Positions 33,400 to 44,704 of a stretch of DNA of 64,000 nucleotides are shown here, piece by piece. The position numbers were made by a program, and so were the translations under genes. The stretch is taken from assembly GCA_018287875.1 (NCBI GenBank), contig JAGVVL010000015.1, positions 248,001 through 312,000 on the forward strand. Reading direction: 5' to 3'. Source of the DNA: Nigrospora sphaerica. Taxonomy: Eukaryota; Ascomycota; Sordariomycetes; Amphisphaeriales; Apiosporaceae. How positions within the stretch are numbered: position 1 is the first letter of the stretch; every line of letters starts with the position of its first letter. The notes under the pieces are model-generated. The model ran no database searches. It was not told the DNA's origin and was given only the letters and a program-made list of their open reading frames with translations.

Positions 33400-35059
33400 A
33401 TGTTGCCCGTTCGAGGCTTGTCCAAGGCCAGCGGCTCGGCCGCGCTGCTGCGCCCGTCGCTGCGCCCTTCTAGCAGCGTACGGGCTCCCCCGCTTCTGTA
33501 TTGCTCGGACGAAGCAGACGCCGGTCTGGACTGACTCTCAAGCGCTACAGTCACCCCTCTCGCTCCCCCGGCCCGCCTCCGGTCGCCAGTTCTCGCAGCT
33601 CCGTCGCATCGGCCAGTCGCCGCGGCCCTGGGGCAGCGCCCCGCCCGCCTTGCGTCTCTCGCCCGGCGCATTCGAGACCGCCTCGGCCGGCATCCCCGCG
33701 AGCGTCTTCGCCCTACGAGCCGGCGCCGCCCGCAATCTGTCACTTTGGCCCTTCGGCTCCAAGAAGCCCGCCGCCGATGCCGGTGCCGCTCCCGCCGAGA
33801 CCGCCAGCCCCTCCCTCTGGGATTCGCCCGTCAAGTCGGCGCCCTCGCCCGCGTCGCCACCCGCCGGTGCCGAGCCCGTCGCCGCCGCTCAGGCCCCGGC
33901 CGCGAGCCCGGTCCCCGGGGCCCATGACGCCGTGGCTAGCACCCCGGCCTCGGCCTCGAGCGGCGTGCCCGACGCTCTGAACGACATTGGCTTCAACGGC
34001 GTCCTCGACATGCCCGAGTACGTCGGCTACCTCAAGAACGACCTGGGTCTCGACTTCGGCTGGGGTCCCACGGCCACGTTGCAGAACCTGCTCGAGCACC
34101 TACACATTACGGCCGGCCTGGAGTGGTGGGCCGCCATCGCCAGCGCCGCCGTCCTGATCCGGGTGGCCCTGTTCTGGCCCACGCTCGTCGGCGCCAAGTA
34201 CGGCGCCCGCATGCAGCTGCTGCAGCAGGACCCCGAGTTCATGGCGGCGCAGGCCGGCTTCAAGGCCGCCACGCAGGCGGGCGACCAGGGCGCCATGATG
34301 CGGCAGCGCTCCCTCATGCAGGCCCGCATGCGCGCCGCGGGCACGTCGTTTGTCCGCACCCTCGCGCCCCCCTTCCTGCTGATCCCCCTCAGTTACGGCA
34401 TGTTCCGCGGCCTGCGGGCCATGGCCGCCCTGCCCGTGCCGAGCCTGGAGAACGGCGGCATCGCCTGGTTCACCGACCTCAGCGTCTACGACCCGACCTA
34501 CATCCTGCCGCTGACGTCGGCCGCCATCACCGTCGTTGCCATGAAGCTGCAGCAGAAGGGCACCGTGGGCCCCCAGAACGCGGCCATGCAGAAGATGATC
34601 CTCTACGTCATGACGCCCTTTATGTTCCTCTGCACCATGTGGCTGCCCGCCGCCGTGCAGTGGTTCTTTGCCACCTTTGCCCTGGCCTCGGCCGTGCAGG
34701 GCCAGCTGACGCTGTTGCCCGCCATCCGCCGGTGGGCCGAGCTGCCGCCGCTGCCGGACCGGCCGCTGCTGCCGTCGACGTCCAAGTCGGCCAAGGCCGT
34801 GGTGGACGCCAGCTGGCAGGCGCCCAAGGCGCGCGGCGGCATCCGCGGCATGATGGACGACGCCCGAAAGAACGCGAGCGAGGTCAAGTCGTCGCTGCAG
34901 AGCACCATGGACAGCTACGGCGGCGGCGACGCGGCGGCCGCCCGCAAGAAGGCCGAGGCCTACGAGCTGCGCCGCCAGAGGGAGGAGGAGGAGAAGCAGC
35001 TCATGCGCATGGAGGAGCACCGCCGCAAGAAGATGCTGCGCGGCAAGAACGGCGCCTGA
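33400..35059 (+). CDS. OXA1: Mitochondrial inner-membrane insertase Oxa1
   Basis: Exon 1 (33400-33477) and exon 2 (33551-35059) give 528 residues. The N-terminus, MLPVRGLSKASGSAALLRPS, is a basic mitochondrial presequence. A Pro/Ala-rich linker leads to the YidC/Oxa1/Alb3 core (about residues 210-450), which shows EWWAAIASAAVLIRVALFWP, the cytosol-like loop with KYGARMQLLQQDPEF and further helices (LAPPFLLIPLSYGMFRGL and TPFMFLCTMWLPAAVQWFF). The C-terminal tail is a basic coiled-coil-like Arg/Lys/Glu stretch, as needed for ribosome binding in Oxa1. The intron uses GTACGG and CTGAC; three CAG acceptors within 50 nt are in frame, and 33550 has the best branch spacing. Confidence 0.9.
33478..33550 (+). 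other. Intron of the Oxa1 gene
   Basis: A 73-nt intron with GTACGG donor, CTGAC branch 20 nt before a CTACAG acceptor. In-frame alternative acceptors at 33589 and 33598 would shorten the presequence region by 13 or 16 residues. Confidence 0.6.
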
Positions 35060-38000
35060 GGGGCGTTGGGCCCCTGACGTCGACTCCAGGCCCCCCACCG
35101 AACCCCCCGCGGCCGGTGTATAATTCCTTTGCACCCTGTACCGTCTGGTGTCTGTACTATAGAAAGAGGAGAGGGCAGAGCGGAGAGGCCGGCATCTCTC
35201 CTTTTTTTTGAGCTCGTTCGCCTCCATGCCCGTGGAACAGACGGCCAAGGACGGTGACGACGACAGTGAGAATGCCGCGCTCATGATATTACGGTAACGT
35301 AGCGAGAGCCGCCCCGAGACCCGTGCCGAGGCCGTGTATATACAATACCGACGAAATAGTCTAGTCTACTCCATTCGTTTCTGGTCTCGGGCCGCCTGCT
35401 TGTCTGTGTGCCCAATGCCCGGCGGCCAGACCCCCAGCAGTCCGGGGTTGGGAATTTCCCCCTCTCGCCTGTAGAGTAGAATGAAACTGGGTGTATCAAC
35501 ACTCCCCCTTCGACTGACCGGAACCCACCCCCCTTCCCGGCGACGCTATCCTGAGTATGGGATGTCGGCTGGCCTTGTCCAGCTGTGAGGAGGGGGGGAA
35601 GGGGGGCCATGGCCTACGCGCATAGGCCGCAACGGGGGCTTAGGGGTGAAAGGTCACTCGGAAATGTATCCTCAGCCAGGAGGGTTATGCACACGCCCCC
35701 ACTTGGGGAAGGGGGGGTTTGCTTCGGAGCGTTCTATCGCTGCGCCGGCGTCCCGCGCTATTGGGCGCCGGGACGGGCGTGGGCCGCCGAGGCGCAGCCC
35801 TTCTTCGTAGTGCCGGGGCGGCGCTGGTCTTCGGGGCCGAGGAAGGGAGGGGGGGGGGGGGGAGGTTTGTCACAGGGTTGGCCATCCGTATCGATAGGAT
35901 AATTGGTTGGTTGGTTTTATCAGCCGCTCCGTGTACATTTCTTTCATGGGCTTACATCTGTCCATTTTACTCAAGCATGCTTCCTCCTTGCTCGCGCGCC
36001 TACGTAAGAACCGTACTCAGCCCCCACCCTCGGGAATGCGACTTCGGAAGAGGAAGGGCAACAAAAGAAAATGAGAATGGGTAAGGATGCGGGCGGCCGC
36101 GGCGCTTTGGTTTAGCCCAGCGAAAACTTGGGCACGCCTTTTCACGGATCCGCAGTCGCGTTGGTCGAAGGGGGGGTATGTTCGGGACGCCGTTGCGCAC
36201 GACGGTTCGGCCACGAGGTTCGCCAGACGTTGCATTTCCCCCCTTCCCCTTCCTCTAGCCGTCCACCGAGAGAATCGCTAGACGCGCGAGAAAGAAACTG
36301 ACTTGCTATACGCGCACGCGCACACAACCCGTTGGACTCGGGGGGTGGAGTGGGGGAGGGGGCGTGCGAGAAGTGCAAAACTATCGAAATAACCACGAGC
36401 GCCGCCTAGATAGGTAAGCACTTTACCTCAGGTAGTCGTCGGTCCTGCGCGTACGCGACGGCAACCGTCGTTGATAGTGACACCCCCCCCCTCCCCTTTC
36501 CCCCTTCTTCGCCGTTTCGATGCGTGGGCGACAAGGAGGATATTGATCGTCCTAGCCAATGGAATGGGCTGGAGCTGGGATGGAAAAGCAGACGCTGCTT
36601 TGAGTTGTGTCGGCGCGACTAGGGCTACGGGGGTATGAGCAGTAGTAGGAAAGCAGTAGGCAGGCAACTTGGCGCGAGAAAGGCCAACGTGGAGATGCGA
36701 AGGGGGTAGGGAACGAAGGAGCAGGCCAGTCGAACCACCCGGCGTGCGTCAGTAGTTTTGTAGCTACTACCAAGAGGGAAATCTCGGCTTTTCTGGTGCA
36801 TGCAGCAAAAGACTGCCGGCAACGTGCCGGGACTGGAGGGAGAGAAAGAAAAGAAGGGGTTCCCTGGCTAGAGGAACCTGGCGACGCGTGCGCCAACAAA
36901 ACGCTTCTGGCCAGCTCTTGCTGATTCCCGCCTTCCCATGCGCTCCGGGCACATGTATACACACACACGAACGCACACATACAATACATAGATCCACAGC
37001 TTTAACCGGCTCTGTTAACCTCGGTTTCACCTCGCTCTCGTGCGTGGAGCACCGGGTCGACGTAACCCGCCCATTGGTTCCCCGTATGTCATGGCCCAGG
37101 CTTCCGTGATTCAGGCGGTCGCTGATTGCGGTACGGCAGCGTGCGTCTTTTGCCGTGGCAGCGGCGGCGGCGGCGGCGGCGGCAAAGAAAACCGGCCGGC
37201 CCCCGCGACCGGCACGCCGTTTGCGCACGCAACGGAGAGAAGAGCGAGATAGGGGAGGGCGGACACGACCCCGTTTTCTCGGCCGTTCTTCCAGAGGGAG
37301 AAGAGTCAAGCTAAACACAAGGGGGGATGAGAAGAAGAGGGAACGAGTTGTGCGTGGTGGTTGTGCAATGGAGAGAAAGCCGACACGCCAGGCGAGTCTA
37401 GTCCAGTCGCTTCGCTCGCCAGGCCTCGTGCACACCCGTCCTAGGCACCGACCGGGAGGCACAGCGCCCGCGAGGTTTCCCAGCGGGGCGCTAACAGAGG
37501 CGCTAGGGAAAGCTGACCCGACTGGGCTTTTTTTTCCCTTCCGGCTCTGCATAGTCGAGGACTCTAGAGCCGGGGTGGAGGAGAGGGAGAGGGAGAAGAG
37601 GACGAGGAACAAGACGTAATCAAACGTGGTGGTTCTTGGCACCCCCGTCGTGAGGTCCCCAAGGGCATGGTATCCGGTTGTATCTGTCGGTTGGTCGTGT
37701 GAGAGACGGGAGGGCGGTCATCTGTGCGCTTGCATACATACTGTGAGATCTATGGCATGCAGCGCGCGGGCGGCATATGCAGGGTCTCCCGGGCGGAAAC
37801 CCGACGCTGCAGCCCATCAGTTACTGGGCACCCGCTGACGAAGACAAGCGGCTCTCGTACCGGCCCAGCCTGCCAAGCGAACGGCCGGGCCAACACGCGC
37901 GGTGAGGAATCAGGGAGACATAGGGCATGGGAAACCTTTTCCCTCCACTGGCGCCCACGACACGATCCGGAGGTTGGGCCAGTTACCTCCCACTATACAT

Positions 38001-41000
38001 ACTGTAACCCGGTGCGTGGGAACAAGGCCGCGCTCGGTATTCTCCCCATGCTGAGCTCCCCGGGCGGACAGCAGCCCAGAGGGGGGGGGGGGGGGGGATT
38101 GGTTCGGGTTAAAGGCCGGTCGGCGATCCAGGCCAAATGCATATTAAGTACAGACGGGTTCCTAGGTAGTTCTTTGACCGCCCAAAACACATCACGATGA
38201 AATCAGGTCGCCCCCCCCCCCAACGAAGGATCAACAGCAGTGTCTCCTCACCAAACGCCCTCGTGTCGATCGTCCACGCAAGGAGAGATCGTGTTTGAGG
38301 GGGCCAGACCGGCGTGTGAGCTACCATCTCCCCTTTCGTCCTCGTCTTGTCTTTTTTTTTTTTTTGCCCGCCCGCGTCTGCCGAGAGACCCCTGATACCC
38401 CTCGACCCCCCGATCTAATGGGCAAGAAAGACGGGCGGGCTGGGGCAGATGGGCGTCCGTCGTTGTGCGTGCAGCGCCAAGCATGGCACGCAGGCCCCCT
38501 TCCCAGTCAAACCTAGCTGTTGGCAATCGTCTTCTAGTCAGGTCATTGTCCCGCGCGTGCCTCGGGCGGTTCCCCCAGGAGCAGAAGGAGGTACGGACCT
38601 GACTGGCTAGCTGGCAACCTACCTAACCTCCAGCTAGGACCGGCAACCCACGCACGTTTTGCGCTAACGAAATGGACTGGATGCACGAAATGGCCCACGA
38701 GCACGCTTAGCACGCACATCCACTCGGTCGAGCCAAAACCAGCCAAAACCCCCCCCTCCACAAAGTAACCTGCGGCGCACTCGCGCAACACGCACGCACA
38801 CAAGCCATACGCACAACTGTAGGGCGGGCAAGAGTAAGGGGCCGGGGTATCGCCAGCGATTGTTTCGTGCCCATCGATTCGTCATAAAACGACAGGCGAT
38901 CTATCTGATAGCGATCGGCCGGTGCGCGTCTGACATGACAGGACGTCCCATCGCTGATGACGGGGCCCGGTTGGCGTGCTGCTGCTGCGAATGATACCGG
39001 GAGTCCCATGGTTACAGAGAGCTCGGTACGTGGTAAGTACCTTGCATATGGCGCCATCACGCCCCATTCGTCGATCCCCCCCCGGTGGCACCGGCTATGT
39101 AGTAGTATCCAGGAGGGCTCGCAGCTTGGGCGGGATGGGGGCCGACCCGGGAGAGCGGGCTGTCGGGTTTTTCCTGGGCACTAGAGCGCACAACTTCTGC
39201 CAGCACCCTGCCCAACGTGTCAGCCAAGTGGCGATACAGGGAAACCAGCAGCAGCAGAGTAAAATCGCGGACGGGTAATACACTCGTCTCGGGCATCTGG
39301 GGCCGGCCCGGCGGGCGGCGCTTTGTTTAATGAGCAGATACTAGGTGAGCCGGCGGAGTGGCACACCCCAATTAACAGATGCGCCGGATGGGCGGGCTGA
39401 TTGCCCGGCCGGGGAGGTTGAGGGCCTGCATACGAAGGAGAAGCACCAGGAAGAGGGCGGGAGAGAAAGGGCGAAAGCCCCGAGAGTGGAAGAGACCGGA
39501 AAACGCGGAGACAGGCAGGGGTATGGTTGTCTCGAGGCCAAGTAGCGTGGGTCGCCAAGACATGGCGTGCCAGACGAGCGGATTGTGGCCTAGAAGGGAT
39601 AGAGGGAGCGAGAGAGCGCGAGCGAGCGAGCAGACAGAGGGAGGGAGGGGGGAGCGCGCAGGAGATGGGCAAGGGGAGGCGAATTAGGACGGGAAACCCA
39701 ATGCCGGCCCTGGCCTGGCCTGGTCTGGCGTCCATCGGGTGCGTAAGTAGCGAGAGTACTCCATAAGGGCCCTGTACCATAATAGCTGGGCTCGCTCCTA
39801 CGGGACCGGAACTCGGCGGTCTAATTTCTGAGCCCCCGCGCGGGTCCTCGTTCTCTGTTTAGCCGTCTGCCCGAGCTTTGTCCTGTTTTTTTTTAGCCTC
39901 GATCCGTATGCGTGCCCCCGTACCGCCACGGCGCGCCCCCCTTGGCCATCGGTGCTTCGCATTGCATCTCCCGTCGCCCTGCCTCGCGCATCGCCTCTCG
40001 CGCCACTTGCCTCATGGGTGTCGGCGAGCGCGACAATATTTGCTTTCTTTCCCGCGTTTCGTGGCGGGCCAAAAGCAAGTGCCGGTGGGGAAGAGGAGCT
40101 AAGGACGACGACGACGACGACGACGATGGCTTCCCGTGCTAGTTGTACTTGCTGCTGGCAATGACAAGGCCAGACCTGGGCGGCTAAGTCAGGAACTTGG
40201 GCTCGATCGGGCAAGGACCCAGCGCCTCAGTGTCTCCCCCCCCCCCCTGTCTAGGCGCGGCCCCAATTGAGAGCGTGGTTCCTGGCGATCGCCTAGTCGG
40301 GCAGGTGAAAGGGTGGGCAGGGCCGGTCTGCGTATTGGGGGTGCAGGGGCAGAGCTGCAGGGCCCTTGACCGGGGGGGAGCTCGCTAAAGCTCCCGCCCA
40401 GTAAAGCTTTCGCCCATGGAAAGGCACGAGGCGGACCTCAAGGGGGACGGACTGGGATGGGGATTCAACGGGCAATGGGATGATGGCATGGGATGGGATA
40501 GGATGGAATAGGATGGGACGATCCCATGCACGGGCCGGCAAGCTGTTTGTTGCGTCCCCCTCTCGATCCTTGAGTCGGGTGGACTGCCCACTTGATTTAC
40601 CTCCATTTGTTGCTCTGTCCACCCTTCCCCTCCCTCCCTCACAAGGCGTTCAGCCCGGCGTGGTGAAAGGTCTCGACATACATCTGTAGGCAGGTACTGC
40701 CTAACGCATGTCATGTGGGTGGAGTATAAGTCTGCCCACCTACGCTGGAATGGATACTGTCCATTCCTGTGAGTGCTGACGACGGCCATGCGAGATGCGG
40801 CTGGCCAGGGCGGTGCAGCAAAAAGGAGTTTTCTTGGCCCCCATCCCCGGCCCCATAGCATCCCGACTGCCCGTCTCGGGTACCTTATAGGATGCTTCGG
40901 GTTCTCTACTGGCCCCTGCTGGTTTCTCGACTGACTATCGGATAGTTTGAATGACTGGCCGACTGACTGATGTGCGGCCGCCCGTCGCCCTGCCTGCCCG

Positions 41001-42679
41001 CACGCCGCGTACCTCCGCACTTTGTAGTATATACGGCGGCTCAGTAGCCCTGGTCGGTCGGACGAGGGACAGAAACAGAGCGATCTGGATTCGCAATTAA
41101 AGAGCGTGGCCTGTCTAGTCGCTAGCCCGGCGCCTTCGACTCCCTGTTCTCGGTACGACGAAAGCGCTGTAGGGTCACCGTAATTGGACTGGCCATCCAT
41201 ATTCTTGATAATTGGGAACTGCCTCTCTTTTCCCGGCACCGACTTCCTCTTCCCCAACCCGCCCCCCTCTTTTCCTCCTTTTCTGTGACACTCCTCGCAA
41301 CGGCCTCGCATCTCCTCGCGGATCGGGTCTTGTTCATTCCGTACCTGTTGTTGGCCCAAGAGAGTGAGGGAGCGAGGAAGTGCGCGTCAACGAGTAAGCG
41401 CCGTTCGGCCGCCACAAGACGAGACAAGCACGCCGGTCCTCGTTCGTCGCCGTCGACAACGAGCCAAAAAGCCAAACTCGGATCCCCCAGGAAGCCCTCT
41501 CACGCCTCGGGGTCCTTCGCCGCCGTCGCCGGACTGCCTGGGAACCACTTCCAACGCAACCCTGCGCTACGCTGCGCGCGAGCCGAGCCCGCGAGCACAG
41601 ACGCTGCTCCAACCAGACAACCCTCTTCGACGGACGCGGCAATAGACGCCCCCTCCATCTTCCCCAAAAAAGGTCCCGCCAGCCCCGGCTGAGCAGGCAC
41701 CGTCCCCGTTCCCAACCACGGGCCACCAGCTTACGGCAGCGAGGCGGACGACGCGAGACAAGACGAGACGGGACGCAGAGACGAAGAAGAGACCGACGCG
41801 GACCCCGGCGAAAGAACCAGAAGCCGCAAGAGCGCTCCAGGGGAAGAGACGCCCGCCGGAGCCAGGCCGATTGCCCATCGCGACGCCGAGAGCCAGACAG
41901 GGAAGCCGGTGTGCATAAGAGTCGAGACCACCACCGGATAGAGGGGACCCCAATTGCAATTGAGATTGGAATTGACCCAACCCACCCGCCTGCAGGATCC
42001 TCCTCCACCCATTCCCACACCCCCAAACGGAGCCTCTCCACCTGTGGGATCCGGACCTGCACCCGGACGGACGAGTGGCTCCCGCCATCAGCCGCGCCTG
42101 TTGTTCTAATAGTAGAGCAGCCCTTTATCGCGTCGGGGAGCCCTGGCCCGAGAAAGAAAAAGCCCTGCTGCTGCCACTGCTACACGGTGCTTGCTGCTGC
42201 GCCCGGGACCCTGCAACCCGGACCCGGACTTGGACTGATCCCGGCCAAGCTGGCACGTCAATAATAACCCCACCCCACCGACCTGCTATTGATCCTCCAT
42301 CCCTCCCTGCCTCCCTCCACCCACTGCATCGTGGATCAGCCGCCGCAAAACCCCACATTCGCGATTTCTATCTCTCCCTCACTCGCTTTCTCCCTCCTGC
42401 CGCCACCACTGCCTTTAGGTTGGGTCCAAGGCGATAGGAAGAACGGCATCCACAAGCGGGCTCCTGACGAGGACACGAGGGCGCCTCTCCCAAAGCCAAT
42501 TGCCGGCCGCCTCCCGGCAAACCCACGACTGCTGCCCACGCTAGACTGTATACATTAGTACTTACATAGCGGACCAGCACCCGCCCTTCGTCCCCGTCGT
42601 CCTCCCTCTCCCTCCCCTCCCGCCCAGGACCACTACATCATACTTACATTCCCCCCCCCCCCCCCAGTACACGACCACC
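35060..42679. other. Long intergenic region with homopolymer tracts, upstream of URC4
   Basis: 7.6 kb without a recognisable gene on either strand. Many open frames reach 100-320 codons but are Arg/Ser/Pro-rich, overlap one another and show no domain. Visible low-complexity elements are a GGC trinucleotide run near 37155-37185, G17 at 38081-38097, C10 at 38211, T12 near 38350, a GAC run near 40106-40126, ATGGGATAGG-like repeats at 40485-40520 and C15 at 42651-42665. The last 100 bp are a pyrimidine-rich leader ending in C15-AG just before the URC4 start; a 5'UTR intron ending there is possible. Confidence 0.45.
38081..38097. repeat. Homopolymer G17
   Basis: Seventeen consecutive G on the plus strand, one of several long G/C tracts in gene-free DNA of this window. 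Confidence 0.9.
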
Positions 42680-44704
42680 ATGGGCCTTTTCTCCAAAAAG
42701 ACCAAGCCGCCCAAGACGGTGGTGGCCACGGGCAAGGCGCTGCCGCACGGCGATTCGCACTCGACCTCGTCCTTTCACTCGGGCGACGGCCAGTACGACC
42801 TCAAGTCGCCCCTGAGCCCCAACACGACGCGCATCAGCCGGACGTCGAACCCGACCAGCACGCCGGCGACGCCGCTGTCGCCCTTTGCGCCCCAGCACGT
42901 CGGCGTCAACATTCCGCGCGTCGACCTGCCCAAGCCGCCCGACCCGCACCTGGACCCGGCCGCCTACCTGCGCAGCCTGGGCGCCGTGCGGGAGCGCTCC
43001 AAGATCGTCACCGAAAAGGCCCTGCGCAACAAGCTGAGCCACTTTGACGTCGACGTCTCCAAGTTCCCCGACGTCGTGACTTTTGTCTGCGGCATCATCA
43101 AGGTGCGTTCCCCTGGCTCTTCCCTGCCCGCCCTGGCTGCCAGCTTGGCGTGCGGTGGCGGTCGCGCCCGCATCAGTCCCGGCGGCCCGCGCATGCTGAC
43201 CCGTATCTTCCCGTCTCCAGCGCGACTACGACGCCCCCTTTGCCACAATTCCCACCCATGGCCGCTACCAACACTTCTGCGTGGGCGGCCGTGACCGTAT
43301 CGCCAACCTGCTATCGACCTTCAGCGACAGCATTGACGAGACGGAAAAGTGCCGCCGCCTGGTGGACCTGTTCCTGGTGAGCGTCCTACTAGACGCTGGC
43401 GCCGGCACCCAGTGGTCCTTTAAGAGTGCCGAGAACGGCCGCACGTACCGCCGGTCTGAAGGTCTAGCCATTGCGAGCTTGGAGATGTTTAAAATGGTAA
43501 GCGTCCCTCCCCCTTTTGCATGACGCGCTCCCTCGGGACCCCGTTCGTTTGGCTTGATTTGCTCACGCGCTGCTCGCAGGGCCTCTTCTCGAGCGACCCC
43601 AAGAACAAATTCCAGGTGGACAAGAACGGCCTGCGGAACCTCACAGTGGAAGGGGTGGCTCGCGCCATGCAGTCAAAACCGGGCGCCGAGCTGGCCGGTA
43701 TCGAGGGCCGCACGAGCCTCCTCATACGGCTGGGCCAGGCCCTCGACCTGCAAAAGGACTTCTTTGGTGATGATGGCCGGCCGGGAAACATGGTTGGTGA
43801 GTATTTCGCCCCCGGGGGACGACCCCGCCCACACAGCCGGGATACGTGCCCGCCTCCACTCGGACTCGACTGACCACGCATGCGCTCTGCCAGACTACCT
43901 CCTCTCTCATCCCACCACACAGGCCGCCTCGATGCCAATCGTACTCCTCCCGGTTCTCTGGAACGTGCTCATGACGGGACTGGCACCCATCTGGCCAGAG
44001 TCGCGAACGGCCATGGACGGGGTGCCACTGGGCGACGCGTGGCCGTGCTCGTCGATGCCGCAGCGTCGGGCATCGTCGCCGTCATCGCCGACCTTTTCGC
44101 CTTTTCCTTCGGCGTCCGCCGGCGGACCGGGCGGAACGGAGCCGTGGGAGTCGATCTTGCCGTTCCACAAGTCGACGCAGTGGCTGGCGTACTCGGTGAT
44201 GCAGCCGATGCAGGCGCTGCTGCGGATTCACTTTGCCGGCACGGAGCTGCTGACGGGCCTGCCCGAGTACCGCAACGGCGGGCTCTTCATCGACCTCGGG
44301 GTGCTGACACTGCGGCCCGAGGACCAGGAGCGCGGGCTGCAGCACTACGCCGACGACTGCCGCCGCAAGGGCGTGCGCCCCGTCGAGGTGGCCCCCATGT
44401 TCGAGCCCAGCGACGACGTCATAGTCGAGTGGCGCGGCGTCACCATCGGCTTCCTCGACAAGCTGCTGGTCGACGTCAACGCCTGCCTGCGCGCCGAGCT
44501 GAACGGCGTCGAGCTGACCCTGCCCCAGCTCCTAGAGGCCGGCAGCTGGAAGGTAAGCCGACCGCCCTCGCACACCCCTCTGGCGGGTTCGTGGCAGCAT
44601 GCTAACAAAACGCGCAACAGGGCGGACGGGAAATCGCCGAGTTCAGCCGTCCCAACACTAAAGAAGCGCCAATCCTCATTGATTCAGACGGCACCCTATT
44701 TTGA
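42680..44704 (+). CDS. URC4: Uracil catabolism protein 4 (DUF1688, Urc4/Urg3 family)
   Basis: Five exons (42680-43102, 43221-43496, 43580-43796, 43894-44552, 44621-44704) give 552 residues. A Ser/Thr/Pro-rich N-terminus of about 85 residues precedes the DUF1688 domain, which opens with AAYLRSLGAVRERSKIV. Family motifs follow: SHFDVDVSKFPDVV, HGRYQHFCVGGRDRIANLL, RRLVDLFLVSVLLDAGAGTQW and SEGLAIASLEMFK. The C-terminus GGREIAEFSRPNTKE ending SDGTLF is reached only after removing intron 4. URC4 belongs to the URC uracil-degradation pathway defined in Lachancea kluyveri; its chemical step is unclear. An Ala/Ser/Pro-rich insert near the middle (about residues 300-330) separates core parts. No other URC gene is in the window. 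Confidence 0.9.
43103..43220 (+). other. Intron 1 of URC4
   Basis: A 118-nt phase-0 intron (GTGCGT to CTCCAG) with a CTGAC branch site. Splicing joins GIIK to RDYD, the continuous family motif. Confidence 0.82.
43497..43579 (+). other. Intron 2 of URC4
   Basis: An 83-nt intron (GTAAGC to CGCAG), phase 0, between a MFKM end and a GLFS start. Confidence 0.82.
43797..43893 (+). other. Intron 3 of URC4
   Basis: A 97-nt intron with GTGAGT donor, CTGACC branch site and GCCAG acceptor, phase 1, restoring a Val-Asp-Tyr-Leu junction. Confidence 0.8.
44553..44620 (+). other. Intron 4 of URC4
   Basis: A 68-nt intron with GTAAGC donor, GCTAACA branch site and AACAG acceptor. It shifts the frame to the conserved C-terminus and an early TGA. 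Confidence 0.82.

Noticed and set aside
36767..37642. 291-codon open frame on the minus strand with a hydrophobic start
   Set aside because: After the first residues it is Arg/Ser/Pro-rich with an Ala run from a GCC repeat and no recognisable fold.
40385..41359. 324-codon open frame on the minus strand
   Set aside because: Composition is that of random translated GC-rich DNA; no motif, and no splice-supported extension.
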